64,000 bases of DNA, from assembly GCA_016795485.1 (NCBI GenBank), contig JAEUHM010000004.1, positions 62,001 to 126,000 of the forward strand, written 5' to 3'. The stretch is from Verrucomicrobiaceae bacterium. Lineage in GTDB: Bacteria > Verrucomicrobiota > Verrucomicrobiia > Verrucomicrobiales > Verrucomicrobiaceae. Positions within the stretch are counted from its first letter, which is position 1; each line of letters starts with the position of its first letter. This document shows positions 52,471 through 63,286 of the stretch, in pieces. A program made the translations under genes and the position numbers. The notes under the pieces are model-generated. The model searched no databases. It saw nothing but the letters and a program-made list of their open reading frames with translations, and was not told the origin of the DNA.

Positions 52471-54018
52471 TCACGGCCCGCCTGTCCACCGCAGGCGATA
52501 GAATCTAGGCCCAGAAGGCGGTGTGGTCGTGTCTGTCCACGTAGCCGTCGTGCTAGCCGTAGCATCTGCTGTTCTGATAGAGATGAGCGTGTCCCAAGTG
52601 CCTGCCGTGAGCTCACTACTGGCCTCGATTTCATAACTCACGAACGGATCAAGGCCGCTAAGCGCGAGCACAGGTTCATTCGACTCATTGCGCGACAAAC
52701 TTAGCCGTGGTCCCTGCCCAAGTTGGACTTCCCACGCCAAGCCATAATCAACTGCTAAGTCTGTGGCCGGAATCTCCAACACGTACTGGCCAGAAGGAAG
52801 ATTTCGCAGAAAGACATGCTCCACATTGTCCACCAGACTCGAGCTTTCATCCACCGCACTACCTGACACAACAAACCCATCTGCCTTTCGGATCTTCAGA
52901 TCAAGATTACTCAAAACAGTCGTCTCAAACGGTGGGCTGATCGTTCGGTGCCAAGTTAGTGCGGCCGAAAACGTCGCACCCCAACGTCCCTCAGGGATGG
53001 TGAAAAAGTATCGCCGTGCCTCTGTGTTACTAGTAGTCCCATGGTGCCAACCCTTCAGCCCAACTTCACTCCCATTCGAATGTATCTTCTCGCCTGCACT
53101 CAAAATGTGCCAAGCATTCAGCACATTCAGTTCTCCAGCACCCCACACATTGTCATAGGGTCTGTTGCTCGCAGTGCGGTGCCAAGCAGGAAGATTCACT
53201 TTGGAGGCACCCGCTAATAGAATAGCCTTGAGCACACGAGGATCATCCGCAGCGGGGAGTCCGGGCCGGATGCCATCTAGCAATAGCGCGGCTGCAGAGG
53301 CCACTGCCGGACCTGCAAAACTAGTCAAATCCACCCCCACCACCAAGTCTGGCTTCATCCGACCAGTTCCATCCACGATCGTCCCACTCTGCGGATGGTT
53401 TCCACTTTTTAGGCCCACTGCAATCGAGTGCCAGGCGTTTGAAAGTAGACCATACATCGTGTTGCCGTTGTTCAGCGGCGTGACACACACGGCCTGATCT
53501 CGTGCGATCATGTAGTCCAACCGCCGCAGGGCATCGACGTCTTGTGCTTCCACTCCAAACGATCCCACCCAGCTGTGATTTTGCACGGAAGCAGGGAATA
53601 CCAGCGGATCACCGTTTTCGCCTCCACTTAGGCGCGTGATGAAGTCCTCCGCTTCATAGCAATGCACTTGGGCCACCCCTGGACTTATACTGCCACCGGC
53701 AGTGTAAAAATAAGTTCCCACTGCCGAAGCATGCCCAGAGGCACCTCCAGCCCCCGAATGAGCCGTAAACCACTTTCCCGCAAAACTGCCAGTGCCCTCA
53801 AATGTGCCCGGAGCACCTGTACCTTGTGGCAAATAACTCAGTGCGGGCGGAACTGCCGCATTTGCTTCACTCTGTAGAACTTCTATTCCCGTCCCATCGG
53901 GCAGGGAAGAGCCGAGTTCCACCTGCAAATCGTAGTAGCCCGCATCCGCACGCCAATCCGCTTGCGCGTCAGCCCACCATAGGCTCACCATGACCAAGCA
54001 GAGAATCCGTTCACGCAT
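52471..54018 (-). CDS. Secreted S8 (subtilisin)-like peptidase with atypical acidic residue
   Basis: 515 aa from the ATG at 54018, giving a signal peptide (MRERILCLVMVSLWWADAQA). The S8 fold is visible as GTGIEVLQSEAN (first strand), SGHASAVGTYFY (catalytic His 96), LNNGNTMYGLL (oxyanion Asn region) and LTSFAGPAVASAAALLLDGI (nucleophile Ser 233). The Asp of the V-x-V-x-D motif is replaced: the strand reads VLQSEAN, putting Glu 51 in its place. A beta-sandwich P-domain-like region and a C-terminal tail with LRWTGGP follow. It is probably exported. It may be active with Glu or be degenerate. First gene of a likely three-gene operon with the SGNH and GYF genes; the gap to the next is 20 bp. Confidence 0.75.
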   Translation of the reverse strand: MRERILCLVMVSLWWADAQADWRADAGYYDLQVELGSSLPDGTGIEVLQSEANAAVPPALSYLPQGTGAPGTFEGTGSFAGKWFTAHSGAGGASGHASAVGTYFYTAGGSISPGVAQVHCYEAEDFITRLSGGENGDPLVFPASVQNHSWVGSFGVEAQDVDALRRLDYMIARDQAVCVTPLNNGNTMYGLLSNAWHSIAVGLKSGNHPQSGTIVDGTGRMKPDLVVGVDLTSFAGPAVASAAALLLDGIRPGLPAADDPRVLKAILLAGASKVNLPAWHRTASNRPYDNVWGAGELNVLNAWHILSAGEKIHSNGSEVGLKGWHHGTTSNTEARRYFFTIPEGRWGATFSAALTWHRTISPPFETTVLSNLDLKIRKADGFVVSGSAVDESSSLVDNVEHVFLRNLPSGQYVLEIPATDLAVDYGLAWEVQLGQGPRLSLSRNESNEPVLALSGLDPFVSYEIEASSELTAGTWDTLISIRTADATASTTATWTDTTTPPSGPRFYRLRWTGGP

Positions 54019-54495
54019 CTCCGCACTATCGTCCATTCCAGACCCGAGCGGAAACTAAAAAATCAAAGGCGATATTCCCCCCCAAGACGCCTTGCGATCT
54101 ACAGCAGGGACTTGAGATACTGGACAGCTCTACCCATTTCGGCGCACACAGGGCCAAACGATTCCACTTGTTGCGGGCCTTATAGGTCTGCGGTCCAGAC
54201 ATCTGGATATCGGCTTAGATACTACGCTTTCTTGGTGATCGGCAAGGTAGGCAGCGCATTGTCCTGAGTCACGCGTTGTCCTTGATGCGCTCCACTCCGG
54301 ATCTCAGCCCGAGCGGATTTGAACGCAGGGCAAATAGTGGGAGCACATTATAGCTACAAATCACTAACATGAGTCTCATAAGCCCTAATGGCTCGATCTT
54401 GCTAACTGCAGACCCAGCCTCGGTGTCCTTCCCGGCGAGCCATTAAGGATATTGTCGGCAGAGCACTTAACTGGGCGCATTTTTTCAGAAAACTA
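54019..54495. other. Gene-free divergent region
   Basis: About 475 bp between two divergent gene starts. I found no reading frame with recognisable similarity. A TATAAT on the minus strand near 54350 could be a -10 box for the S8-like gene, but I see no matching -35. The rest shows no repeat or RNA structure that I can support. Confidence 0.4.
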
Positions 54496-54525
54496 CTGAC
54501 AACGCCCGCAAAAATCTTTTAAAAT
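54496..54525 (+). promoter_or_regulatory. Sigma70-type promoter of the NHL/FGE gene
   Basis: CTGACA at 54496-54501, an 18-bp spacer and TAAAAT at 54520-54525 form a near-consensus sigma70 promoter, 60 bp before the ATG at 54585. The sequence between is AT-rich. Confidence 0.5.
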
Positions 54526-54584
54526 GAGCGCTTTAGTTTGTCCTTCCACAGCTAGAAGCTAACTCAGAGTTGAAACCAAAAGCC

Positions 54585-57500
54585 ATGAAGCGTTGCCTCA
54601 GTCTAGTCGTTTACTTGGTTCTCATTTCACACATCAGAGCCCTTTACGCGACTCCGGAAATATCCGTTGAGCAGCCGACTGGGACGGAGCTCACCGATGG
54701 GGCGAGCACGGTGGCTTTTGGCAATGCAAGCGTGCAGGCTTTTGGCACTAACAGGTCCTTTCGAATTCGTAATACCGGCACCGCGACGCTTTCGGGTATC
54801 GCCGTGAGCATTGATGGCGCGGATGCTGGAATGTTCTCTGTGTTCGGCACGGCTCCAGAGACTTCGCTCGCGGCGGGAGGGGAGACGACTTTTACGCTCC
54901 GCTTTTTGCCCACGAGCCTCGGCACGAAGTCGGCGGCGCTGCACATCGCAAGCAACGATGCGGACGAGAATCCGTTCGACATCGCGATGAGCGGGACGGG
55001 TGTGGATGCCACCGGGCCGCAAGGTGGGACTTTTACTATTTCGCCTGCGTCGCCTTTTGTTCCCTACAGTCCGGGAGTGGAGCTGACTGCGACGTTTGCC
55101 GGGTGGACAGATATTTCGCTTCCGCTGTCTTACACGGTAGCGATGGGCAATGTCGGGACGATTTCGCCGCAAGGTTCCTCCACCGTGCGGACATTCAATC
55201 TGCCGGGCGAGCCGGGCATTTACTGGATTATTGGCTCCATTTTTGATTCCTTAGGAAACTCGAATCAACGGGGAGTTGTAGTGGGCGTAAAACCCGTCCG
55301 CTCTTGGGCGGTGCTCGCTGGCAGCGGGTATGCGGACGGCACGGGCGCGGATGCGCGATTCAACCATCCCTACGATGTTGCGGCGGATGCGAATGGGAAT
55401 CTTTACGTGGCGGATGCCGAGGGTGGAATGGTGCGGCGCATCAGCAGTACGGGCGTTGTCACCACGGTCGCCGGGGCATTCTTGCAGGGCGATAACCGTG
55501 ATGGCGTGCGGGGTGCGGCGCGCTTTGATAATCCGCTGGGAATTGCAGTGGATGGATTTGGGAATGTGTATGTCGCGGCTAACCAGCTCCGAAAAATCAG
55601 CCCGGCAGGTGTAGTGACGACGCTGGCGGCCGAAACATTGCAGGGCTGTGTCAGCGCGGCTGTGGATGGAGCGGGGAACATCTACGTTGCGTCGTCGGAT
55701 TTGATTCAGAAAGTCACACCGGCGGGCGTGGCGTCTATTTTTGCGGGCAATCCATTGTCGCCGGGCAGCGCCGATGGCACGGGGATGGCCGCCAGCTTTT
55801 ACTCTCCTGAAGGCGTGGCCGTGGATACCACCGGCAATGTGTATGTGGCGGATTATGCAAATCACACCATTCGCAAAATCACTCCGGCTGGGGTGGTGAC
55901 GACGCTCGCTGGAAGCGCAGGACAGGTAGGATTCACCGATGGAACCGGTGCCGCCGCCCGATTCAGCAATCCACAAGGCGTTGCGGTGGATGCCGCAGGG
56001 AATGTTTATGTGGCTGATTACAGCAATAACGCCGTCCGCAAAGTGACTCCCGCGGGAGTCGTGACGACGCTTGCCGACGCGAGCGATAATCTGGGGTCTT
56101 CGCTCACCGGGATTACGGTGGACCTGTCTGGAAACGTGTTTGTCGCAGACGAGTCTGAGCGCACGATTCGGAAGGTCACCCCCGCAGGAAATGTTTCGGT
56201 TTTCGCTGGAACGTTCGGAGAGCAAATCACGGATGGCTCCGGCAGCGAAGATGGCCTCCCGAGCCGTGCGATGTTTGATAATCCCCGAGGCGTGGCGTGC
56301 GATGCGTCCGGCAACTCCTATGTGGTGGACGCTGCGAACTGCACGATTCGGAAAGTCACGAGCGCAGGAGTGGTCAGCACGTTTGCAGGCTCGCCGGGCC
56401 AATTTGGTTCAGCCGATGGAACTGGCAGCGCGGCGCGTTTCAGCGGCGAAGCGAGCGGGATTGCGATCAACACCGCCGGGGAGCTTTTCGTGGCGGACTA
56501 CGAAACAGTTCGGAAGATTACGCCAGCGGGCGTGGTCACGACGCTCGCTGGGATGGCGGGAGTAGGTGGTGGTAGTGTGGATGGCACTGGGAGCGCAGCG
56601 CGCTTCAGCGGATTGCGGGGAATCGCGGTGGGAGCGACGGGCGACATCTACGCTGTGGACTTGGGTAACGGAACGATCCGCAAAATCACAAGCGCCGGAG
56701 TGGTGACGACACTCGCAGGACTGGCTGGTGCCACGGGCACGGCTGACGGAACGGGTTCCGCAGCGAGGTTCAATGAGCCAGTGGGAATCGCGGTGGATGC
56801 AAACGGTGACTTGCTGGTGACGGATGTCGGCAATCACACGATCCGAAAAGTGACACCGTCGGGAGTCGTGACCACAATTGCGGGCGTTGCAGGTGTGAGC
56901 GGATCCACCGATGGTCCTATAGCGAGTGCTCGTTTTGATCGGCCAACCGAAATCGCTGTGGCCAGCGATGGGACCATCTACGCTTCTCAGGATGGGAGAC
57001 GACTCCGTCGAATCAGCACCACTGGCTATGTCAGCACCATATCAAGTTCATACGCTGAATCGACCGGCCTTTTTGGACAGGAGCTTGATTTGACCTACAC
57101 CGAAGGCATCGCCGCCCGCAGCGACGGCGCGCTGATCGTCACCGACTGGCAGAACCACCGAATCGTTGTTGGCAATTTGCTGAGCAGCAATGCCAATCTC
57201 TCCACCCTCGCCCCGAGCGCGGGCACGCTCAGCCCGGCGTTTGCCAGCGGCACGACTGCCTATACCGCGACGGTGCCGCAAGCCACGGCGAGCATCACTT
57301 TCACACCCGCTCTGGCGCAGGCCGGGGCGACGGTGACGGTGAATGGCTACGCGGGCAACTCGGGCAGCGCGAGCCGGGCTTTCCCGCTCAGCATCGGCAG
57401 TAACTTGTTTTCGATTGTCGTAACTTCGGAGGATATTTCGGAGGTGAAAACCTACACCGTGGACGTCACTCGGGCGTCGGCCCCGCCGACTCCGCAGGAG

Positions 57501-58739
57501 CTATTCGATTCAGCGATGGCCGCTGCCGGGCTCACCGGCCCAGCGGCGCAGGCGGATGCCGTGCCGTTTGGCGATGGCGTCGCAAACCTGCTCAAATACG
57601 CCTTCAACATGAACCTCGCCGCGGCGGACTCGACAACGCTCGTCCCCGGTACGAGCACCGCCGGTCTCCCCGCCGTCGGTGCGCAGGGCAGCCCCGGTGC
57701 GCGGATGCTCCGCTTCGAGTTTCTGCGGGCGATTGGGAAAGGGCTTCATTATTCGCCGATGAAAAGCATGGAGCTGACTCCCGGAACATGGCTCCCGTTT
57801 TCTTCCACGCCCACCGTCAACGCGGTGAACGCCTCTTGGGAGCGCGTCGTGCATCTTGAGCCTGCTGCGGATGCGCGCACTTTCGCACGCGTTCACGTCG
57901 GCTTCGAGCCGTGGGATGGCTTCGAGTGGGCCGCCGTCGGCGAGCCCGGCAACACCGCCGACCCGGCGACTGGTTACGGTGCCGTGGCGCAGTCTTTCCG
58001 CATTTCAAAATACGAGATCAGCATTGCTCAATACGCCGAGTTTTTGAACGCCGTTGCGACGGTCGCTGACCCACATTTGCTCTTCCATCCGTTCATGGCG
58101 ACCGATGCAAACGTCGCGGGAATCCAGCGTTCAGGCGCACCCGGCGCTTACACGTATCAAGCAATCGGCACGGGCAGCAGGCCCGTCGGCTACATTAGCT
58201 GGATGGACGCCGCGCGATTCGTGAACTGGCTCCACAACGGTCGCGGCAACGGCTCCACAGAGAGCGGAGTGTATGACCTCTCGCTGCCGCCGGAGAATAT
58301 CACGCGGTCCGTGAACGCGGCCTATTTTCTTCCATCGGAAAACGAGTGGTATAAAGGCGCATACCATCAACCCGGTGGCACTTGGTTCTTGTATCCTACA
58401 GTCGCTAACACCGTGCCGCTCAATGATGTAACCACCGCACCCGGCGCTGCGAACTTCAAAGCTGCAGACTACACCACGACGCCCGGCAATGGCGTTTATT
58501 CTGCCACGACGCCCTATCTGACGCCGGTTGGCGCATTTCCCGGAAGCGCGAGTCCGTGGGGCGTGTTCGATTTGGGTGGCGGCATGTGGGAATGGACCGA
58601 AGGCCAGTCCGGCATCCAGCGCGTTCGTCGTGGTGGCTCGTGGGGCGATGGCGAAATCCACCTCCGCTCGACCGACCGCACCCTCCGCAACACCGACGAG
58701 GAAAACAGCACAACCGGATTCCGCATCGCCAAACCATGA
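54585..58739 (+). CDS. Secreted NHL-repeat protein with C-terminal FGE/SUMF1-like domain
   Basis: 1384 aa from the ATG at 54585. Signal peptide (MKRCLSLVVYLVLISHIRAL), then a choice-of-anchor-D/ASPM-like beta-sandwich (about 25-145; RNTGTATLSGIAVSIDGADA). About ten NHL repeats follow (about 240-860), e.g. GVAVDAAGNVYVADYSNNAV and RKITPAGVVTTLAG, forming a propeller. Next a cadherin-like domain (about 865-965) and a linker typical of verrucomicrobial exoproteins (DGVANLLKYAFNM). The last about 275 residues are a formylglycine-generating-enzyme-like fold (SKYEISIAQYAEFLNAVA, WGVFDLGGGMWEWTEG, RRGGSWGDGEIHLRSTDRT, GFRIAKP). The Cys that FGE places after GGSW-x is absent, so sulfatase activation is unlikely; a binding role is more plausible. 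Confidence 0.9.
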   Translation: MKRCLSLVVYLVLISHIRALYATPEISVEQPTGTELTDGASTVAFGNASVQAFGTNRSFRIRNTGTATLSGIAVSIDGADAGMFSVFGTAPETSLAAGGETTFTLRFLPTSLGTKSAALHIASNDADENPFDIAMSGTGVDATGPQGGTFTISPASPFVPYSPGVELTATFAGWTDISLPLSYTVAMGNVGTISPQGSSTVRTFNLPGEPGIYWIIGSIFDSLGNSNQRGVVVGVKPVRSWAVLAGSGYADGTGADARFNHPYDVAADANGNLYVADAEGGMVRRISSTGVVTTVAGAFLQGDNRDGVRGAARFDNPLGIAVDGFGNVYVAANQLRKISPAGVVTTLAAETLQGCVSAAVDGAGNIYVASSDLIQKVTPAGVASIFAGNPLSPGSADGTGMAASFYSPEGVAVDTTGNVYVADYANHTIRKITPAGVVTTLAGSAGQVGFTDGTGAAARFSNPQGVAVDAAGNVYVADYSNNAVRKVTPAGVVTTLADASDNLGSSLTGITVDLSGNVFVADESERTIRKVTPAGNVSVFAGTFGEQITDGSGSEDGLPSRAMFDNPRGVACDASGNSYVVDAANCTIRKVTSAGVVSTFAGSPGQFGSADGTGSAARFSGEASGIAINTAGELFVADYETVRKITPAGVVTTLAGMAGVGGGSVDGTGSAARFSGLRGIAVGATGDIYAVDLGNGTIRKITSAGVVTTLAGLAGATGTADGTGSAARFNEPVGIAVDANGDLLVTDVGNHTIRKVTPSGVVTTIAGVAGVSGSTDGPIASARFDRPTEIAVASDGTIYASQDGRRLRRISTTGYVSTISSSYAESTGLFGQELDLTYTEGIAARSDGALIVTDWQNHRIVVGNLLSSNANLSTLAPSAGTLSPAFASGTTAYTATVPQATASITFTPALAQAGATVTVNGYAGNSGSASRAFPLSIGSNLFSIVVTSEDISEVKTYTVDVTRASAPPTPQELFDSAMAAAGLTGPAAQADAVPFGDGVANLLKYAFNMNLAAADSTTLVPGTSTAGLPAVGAQGSPGARMLRFEFLRAIGKGLHYSPMKSMELTPGTWLPFSSTPTVNAVNASWERVVHLEPAADARTFARVHVGFEPWDGFEWAAVGEPGNTADPATGYGAVAQSFRISKYEISIAQYAEFLNAVATVADPHLLFHPFMATDANVAGIQRSGAPGAYTYQAIGTGSRPVGYISWMDAARFVNWLHNGRGNGSTESGVYDLSLPPENITRSVNAAYFLPSENEWYKGAYHQPGGTWFLYPTVANTVPLNDVTTAPGAANFKAADYTTTPGNGVYSATTPYLTPVGAFPGSASPWGVFDLGGGMWEWTEGQSGIQRVRRGGSWGDGEIHLRSTDRTLRNTDEENSTTGFRIAKP

Positions 58740-58921
58740 GGGGCCAGCAATTTTGCGTATTCGGATGAGTGCACCTGGTCCGGACGGAGTCGTTCAAGAA
58801 AAACCGGGCAACGACAGGATGGATTGAGGCAAGAAGTGTTGAAGCCCGATTACACTGCACGACTGCTTCCCAAAAAGCTGCTCCTTGCACCGGGGGTTTC
58901 TTCGCGCTAGGAGCAGGTTTG

Positions 58922-60079
58922 ATGAGAGCACTGTTAGCATTGGAAGACGGCCGGACTTTTGAAGGAACTGCCTTTGGCGCATCGGGAACGGCTACAGGGG
59001 AGGCTTGTTTCAACACGTCGATGACGGGTTACCAAGAAGTATTGACGGACCCAAGTTATCGTGGGCAGATCGTGGCCATGACGGTTCCGCAAATCGGGAA
59101 CTACGGGATCAATCACCTTGATGACGAGTCCTCGCAGCCGCAGGTGCGTGGTTTCGTGATCGAGGAATTGAGTCCAGTGGTGTCTAACTGGCGGAGTGAG
59201 CAAGACTTGGACTCTTACTTGAAGCAGTGGAATATTCCGGGCATTCAGGGAGTGGACACGCGGGCTCTTACCAAGCACCTCCGCACCCGAGGAGCCATGC
59301 GGGCGGTGATTACGTCCCAGGTGGCTACGGAGGCCGAGGCGGTGAGGCTGGCGCAAGAATCTCCCACGATGGAGGGCTCTGACTACGTGAAGGAAGTCAC
59401 AGCAACGGCTGCTTACAAAGTCGAGGACAGTCTGGCTGCCCCGTGGACGATTCCTAGCCCTTCTCAGAAGCTTGAAGGTGGTCCCGAGGGCGTGTTTTTG
59501 CCCCTTCCCGAGGCAAAACACCGCATCGTGGCCTTCGATTTTGGGGTGAAGCGGAACATTTTGCGCTGCCTGAGGCAATCTGGCTTCGAGGTGCAAGTCG
59601 TTCCTGCCACGACCTCGGCAGAGGATGTGCTCCGAATGAATCCTGATGGCATCTTTCTGTCCAATGGCCCAGGGGACCCAGCTGCGTTGGGCTACATCCA
59701 TCAAGAAGTGAAGCAATTGATCGGGAAGAAGCCGATTTTCGCCATCTGTCTGGGACACCAGATCCTAGGCCATGTTTGTGGAGGCAGAACGTTCAAGCTC
59801 AAGTTCGGACACCGTGGCGGTAACCAACCAGTGAAAGATCTTCGCTCTGGAAAGGTGGCGATTACCTCTCAAAACCACGGGTTCGCAGTCGACCCCTCAT
59901 CTTTGCCTGGAAATGTGCAGGTCACGCACATCAATCTCAACGATGGCACTGTAGAAGGCATCCGATACACGGATCACCCGGTGTTTTCCGTTCAGTATCA
60001 CCCTGAGGCGGCTCCCGGACCCAACGATGCAAGGTATTTCTTTGCTGAGTTTGCCAAACTGATTGAAGAAACTCGCTGA
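58922..60079 (+). CDS. carA: Carbamoyl-phosphate synthase small subunit
   Basis: 385 aa from the ATG at 58922 ([20 protein letters not shown]); the frame reaches 58769 but only 385 aa fits the family. It is the glutaminase subunit that feeds ammonia to CarB for arginine and pyrimidine synthesis. The N-terminal domain contains [20 protein letters not shown]. The class I amidotransferase domain shows [28 protein letters not shown] with the catalytic Cys (near 276) and the catalytic His/Glu in [12 protein letters not shown]. No carB is in the window. The next gene begins 43 bp downstream. Confidence 0.97.
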   Translation: MRALLALEDGRTFEGTAFGASGTATGEACFNTSMTGYQEVLTDPSYRGQIVAMTVPQIGNYGINHLDDESSQPQVRGFVIEELSPVVSNWRSEQDLDSYLKQWNIPGIQGVDTRALTKHLRTRGAMRAVITSQVATEAEAVRLAQESPTMEGSDYVKEVTATAAYKVEDSLAAPWTIPSPSQKLEGGPEGVFLPLPEAKHRIVAFDFGVKRNILRCLRQSGFEVQVVPATTSAEDVLRMNPDGIFLSNGPGDPAALGYIHQEVKQLIGKKPIFAICLGHQILGHVCGGRTFKLKFGHRGGNQPVKDLRSGKVAITSQNHGFAVDPSSLPGNVQVTHINLNDGTVEGIRYTDHPVFSVQYHPEAAPGPNDARYFFAEFAKLIEETR

Positions 60080-60122
60080 ATCCGATAAAAAGGCAGCTCT
60101 AAACGAATCCTTTTCGACCCCC

Positions 60123-60647
60123 ATGCCCCGCATCCAGCTCACCACCCCTGATGGCAGCACGTTTGAAGCCGAGCTTTCTGCTGACCGTGTCACTGTAGGC
60201 CGCAACGAAGGCAATGACATCGTAGTGCCGGACTCTTCGGTCTCCGGTAGTCATGGTGAGTTCAGTAATGAAGGTGGTGCTTGGGTATTTACAGACCTGG
60301 GATCGACCAATGGCACGAAAGTCAATGGCGAGCGTGTGGATCGTCTCGAAGTGACCCATGGTGCGCAGTTTGAGTTCGGCGATGTAGCGGTGATCTTCAT
60401 CGAAGATGCTGCGGCGTATGAGACCCCAGCTCCTGTAGCCACATCGCCCTCTGGACGGCAATCATCAGCAGCATCTGCCCCTGCGGATGGCTACGGCAAC
60501 CGCCCACTCGACCGTTCGAGTCGGATTGGGTTCGGTCCTAAAAAACCGGTTAAGGATGGCAGCCGCAGTCTTTTGATGTTTTTTGGCTTTGTCAGCCTTC
60601 TTGCCGCCCTTGGGTTCATCGGCATGCTCATGTCCTCAGGACTTTGA
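60123..60647 (+). CDS. FHA-domain protein with C-terminal membrane anchor
   Basis: 174 aa from the ATG at 60123 (MPRIQLTTPDGSTFEAELSA); the frame also reaches 60063 inside carA. A full forkhead-associated domain occupies about residues 3-90: VTVGRNEGNDIVVPDSSVSG, SHGEF and TDLGSTNGTKVNGE are the phosphothreonine-binding Gly-Arg, Ser-His and Asn motifs. A low-complexity linker follows, then a single hydrophobic C-terminal segment (LLMFFGFVSLLAALGFIGML). The FHA faces the cytoplasm and would bind phosphorylated partners at the inner membrane. It sits between carA and purA, probably in their transcript; no Ser/Thr kinase gene is nearby. Confidence 0.9.
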   Translation: MPRIQLTTPDGSTFEAELSADRVTVGRNEGNDIVVPDSSVSGSHGEFSNEGGAWVFTDLGSTNGTKVNGERVDRLEVTHGAQFEFGDVAVIFIEDAAAYETPAPVATSPSGRQSSAASAPADGYGNRPLDRSSRIGFGPKKPVKDGSRSLLMFFGFVSLLAALGFIGMLMSSGL

Positions 60648-60660
60648 GGATGCGGCTTGA

Positions 60661-62034
<1,374 letters not shown>

Positions 62035-62035
62035 G

Positions 62036-63286
62036 TTAGGCGAGTGCGGTGTCGATTGCTCGTTGCAGTGCAGCGAACATTGTCTCCAACTCAAGCAGCG
62101 AAACGCATAGCGGTGGCATCAGCACGATGACGTTACCGATGGGGCGCGTCAGGAGGCCATACTCTCGTGCGGCGAGGCAAACTTTTGCTCCCAACCCAAC
62201 TGGCCCGCTGAGTTCGATGCCAGCAATCATTCCGCAGACACGTGCATCAGCGACTCCTGAGAGTGTAGCGGCGAGTTCACCGAACCGGGCTACCTTAGAA
62301 GCCAAATGCAGCATCGTTTGCTCATCTCGGAAGACTTGCAGGTTTCCCAAGGCAGCAGCGCACCCTAGTTGGTTAGCGGTGTAGCTGTGTCCGTAGTAAA
62401 ACGCACGTGATGGATCACCCCGAAAGGCATCGAAAATGCAATCCGTGGTCATCGTGACCGCGAGAGGTAGGTAGCCACCTGTTAGGCCCTTGGCGAGGCA
62501 AAGGAAATCGGGAACAACGTCCTCGTGCTGGCAGGCGAAAAGTTTGCCAGTTCGCCCGAAACCAGTCATGACTTCATCAGCGATCAAGAGCACTCCACTG
62601 GCCGAGCACCACTCACGAAGTTGCTTCAACAAGCCCGGTGGCCAAAGCCTCATACCAGCTGCACCCTGAATCAAAGGCTCAATGATTGCTGCGGCGATCT
62701 CCGAGGCGTTCAGTTTCTCCAACTGCTCGGCACGGGATACTCGAACGACCTTGTAGCCAAAATCATTAGCGACCCCTTTAAACAATCCCAAGCCACCCAG
62801 GCTGGCTGCACCCAATGTATCGCCGTGATACCCATTCTCGAAGGCGAGGATGGTGTTCCGCAAGTGGTCACCCGTCTGGCGGTGATACTGAAACGCCATC
62901 CTCACAGCAGCTTCGATGGCTGTGGAGCCATTGTCTGAATAGAAAACACGATTCAGTCCACTCTCAGGCATAAGGTGGACTAGTTCATGAGCGAGTTGAG
63001 CCGCAGGTGCATGGGTGAAGCCAAGAAATGAAGTGTGGGCCACTCGCTCTAGTTGGCTGCGGATGAAGGCAAGGATCGTCGGGTGACTGTGACCGTGGAT
63101 GTTGGTCCAGATTGACGAGTTCCCATCAATATAGTCGCGGCCATGTTGATCTCGCAGCCAGCAGCCCTTTCCAGATACAAGCATGAGGGGTTCATGGGCA
63201 TCATCGCACCATGGATCCATAGGCGTGAATGGATGCCAGATGTGGCGCTTCTCAGTGCGGACAAGTTGACTGAAGTCCTCAGGCAT
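62036..63286 (-). CDS. bioA: Adenosylmethionine-8-amino-7-oxononanoate aminotransferase
   Basis: 416 aa from the ATG at 63286, close to the usual length. Class III PLP aminotransferase that makes 7,8-diaminopelargonate in biotin synthesis, using SAM as amino donor. Matching features are the opening RTEKRHIWHPFTPMDPWCDD, SNGSTAIEAAVRMAFQYHRQ (as DNGSTAIEAAV), ENGYHGDTLGAASLG, IADEVMTGFGRTGKLFACQH and the PLP Lys in CLAKGLTGGYLPLAVTMTT. The start overlaps the stop of the upstream PfkB-type gene by 8 bp (63279-63286). No other bio gene is in view. Confidence 0.95.
   Translation of the reverse strand: MPEDFSQLVRTEKRHIWHPFTPMDPWCDDAHEPLMLVSGKGCWLRDQHGRDYIDGNSSIWTNIHGHSHPTILAFIRSQLERVAHTSFLGFTHAPAAQLAHELVHLMPESGLNRVFYSDNGSTAIEAAVRMAFQYHRQTGDHLRNTILAFENGYHGDTLGAASLGGLGLFKGVANDFGYKVVRVSRAEQLEKLNASEIAAAIIEPLIQGAAGMRLWPPGLLKQLREWCSASGVLLIADEVMTGFGRTGKLFACQHEDVVPDFLCLAKGLTGGYLPLAVTMTTDCIFDAFRGDPSRAFYYGHSYTANQLGCAAALGNLQVFRDEQTMLHLASKVARFGELAATLSGVADARVCGMIAGIELSGPVGLGAKVCLAAREYGLLTRPIGNVIVLMPPLCVSLLELETMFAALQRAIDTALA

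Noticed and set aside
55251-56402. 383-codon minus-strand frame over the NHL repeats
   Set aside because: Its periodic Arg/His/Ile composition follows the repeats of the plus-strand gene, with no domain or start signal.
54585-58739. Sulfatase-activating formylglycine-generating enzyme
   Set aside because: The C-terminal fold fits but the required Cys after GGSW-x is missing.
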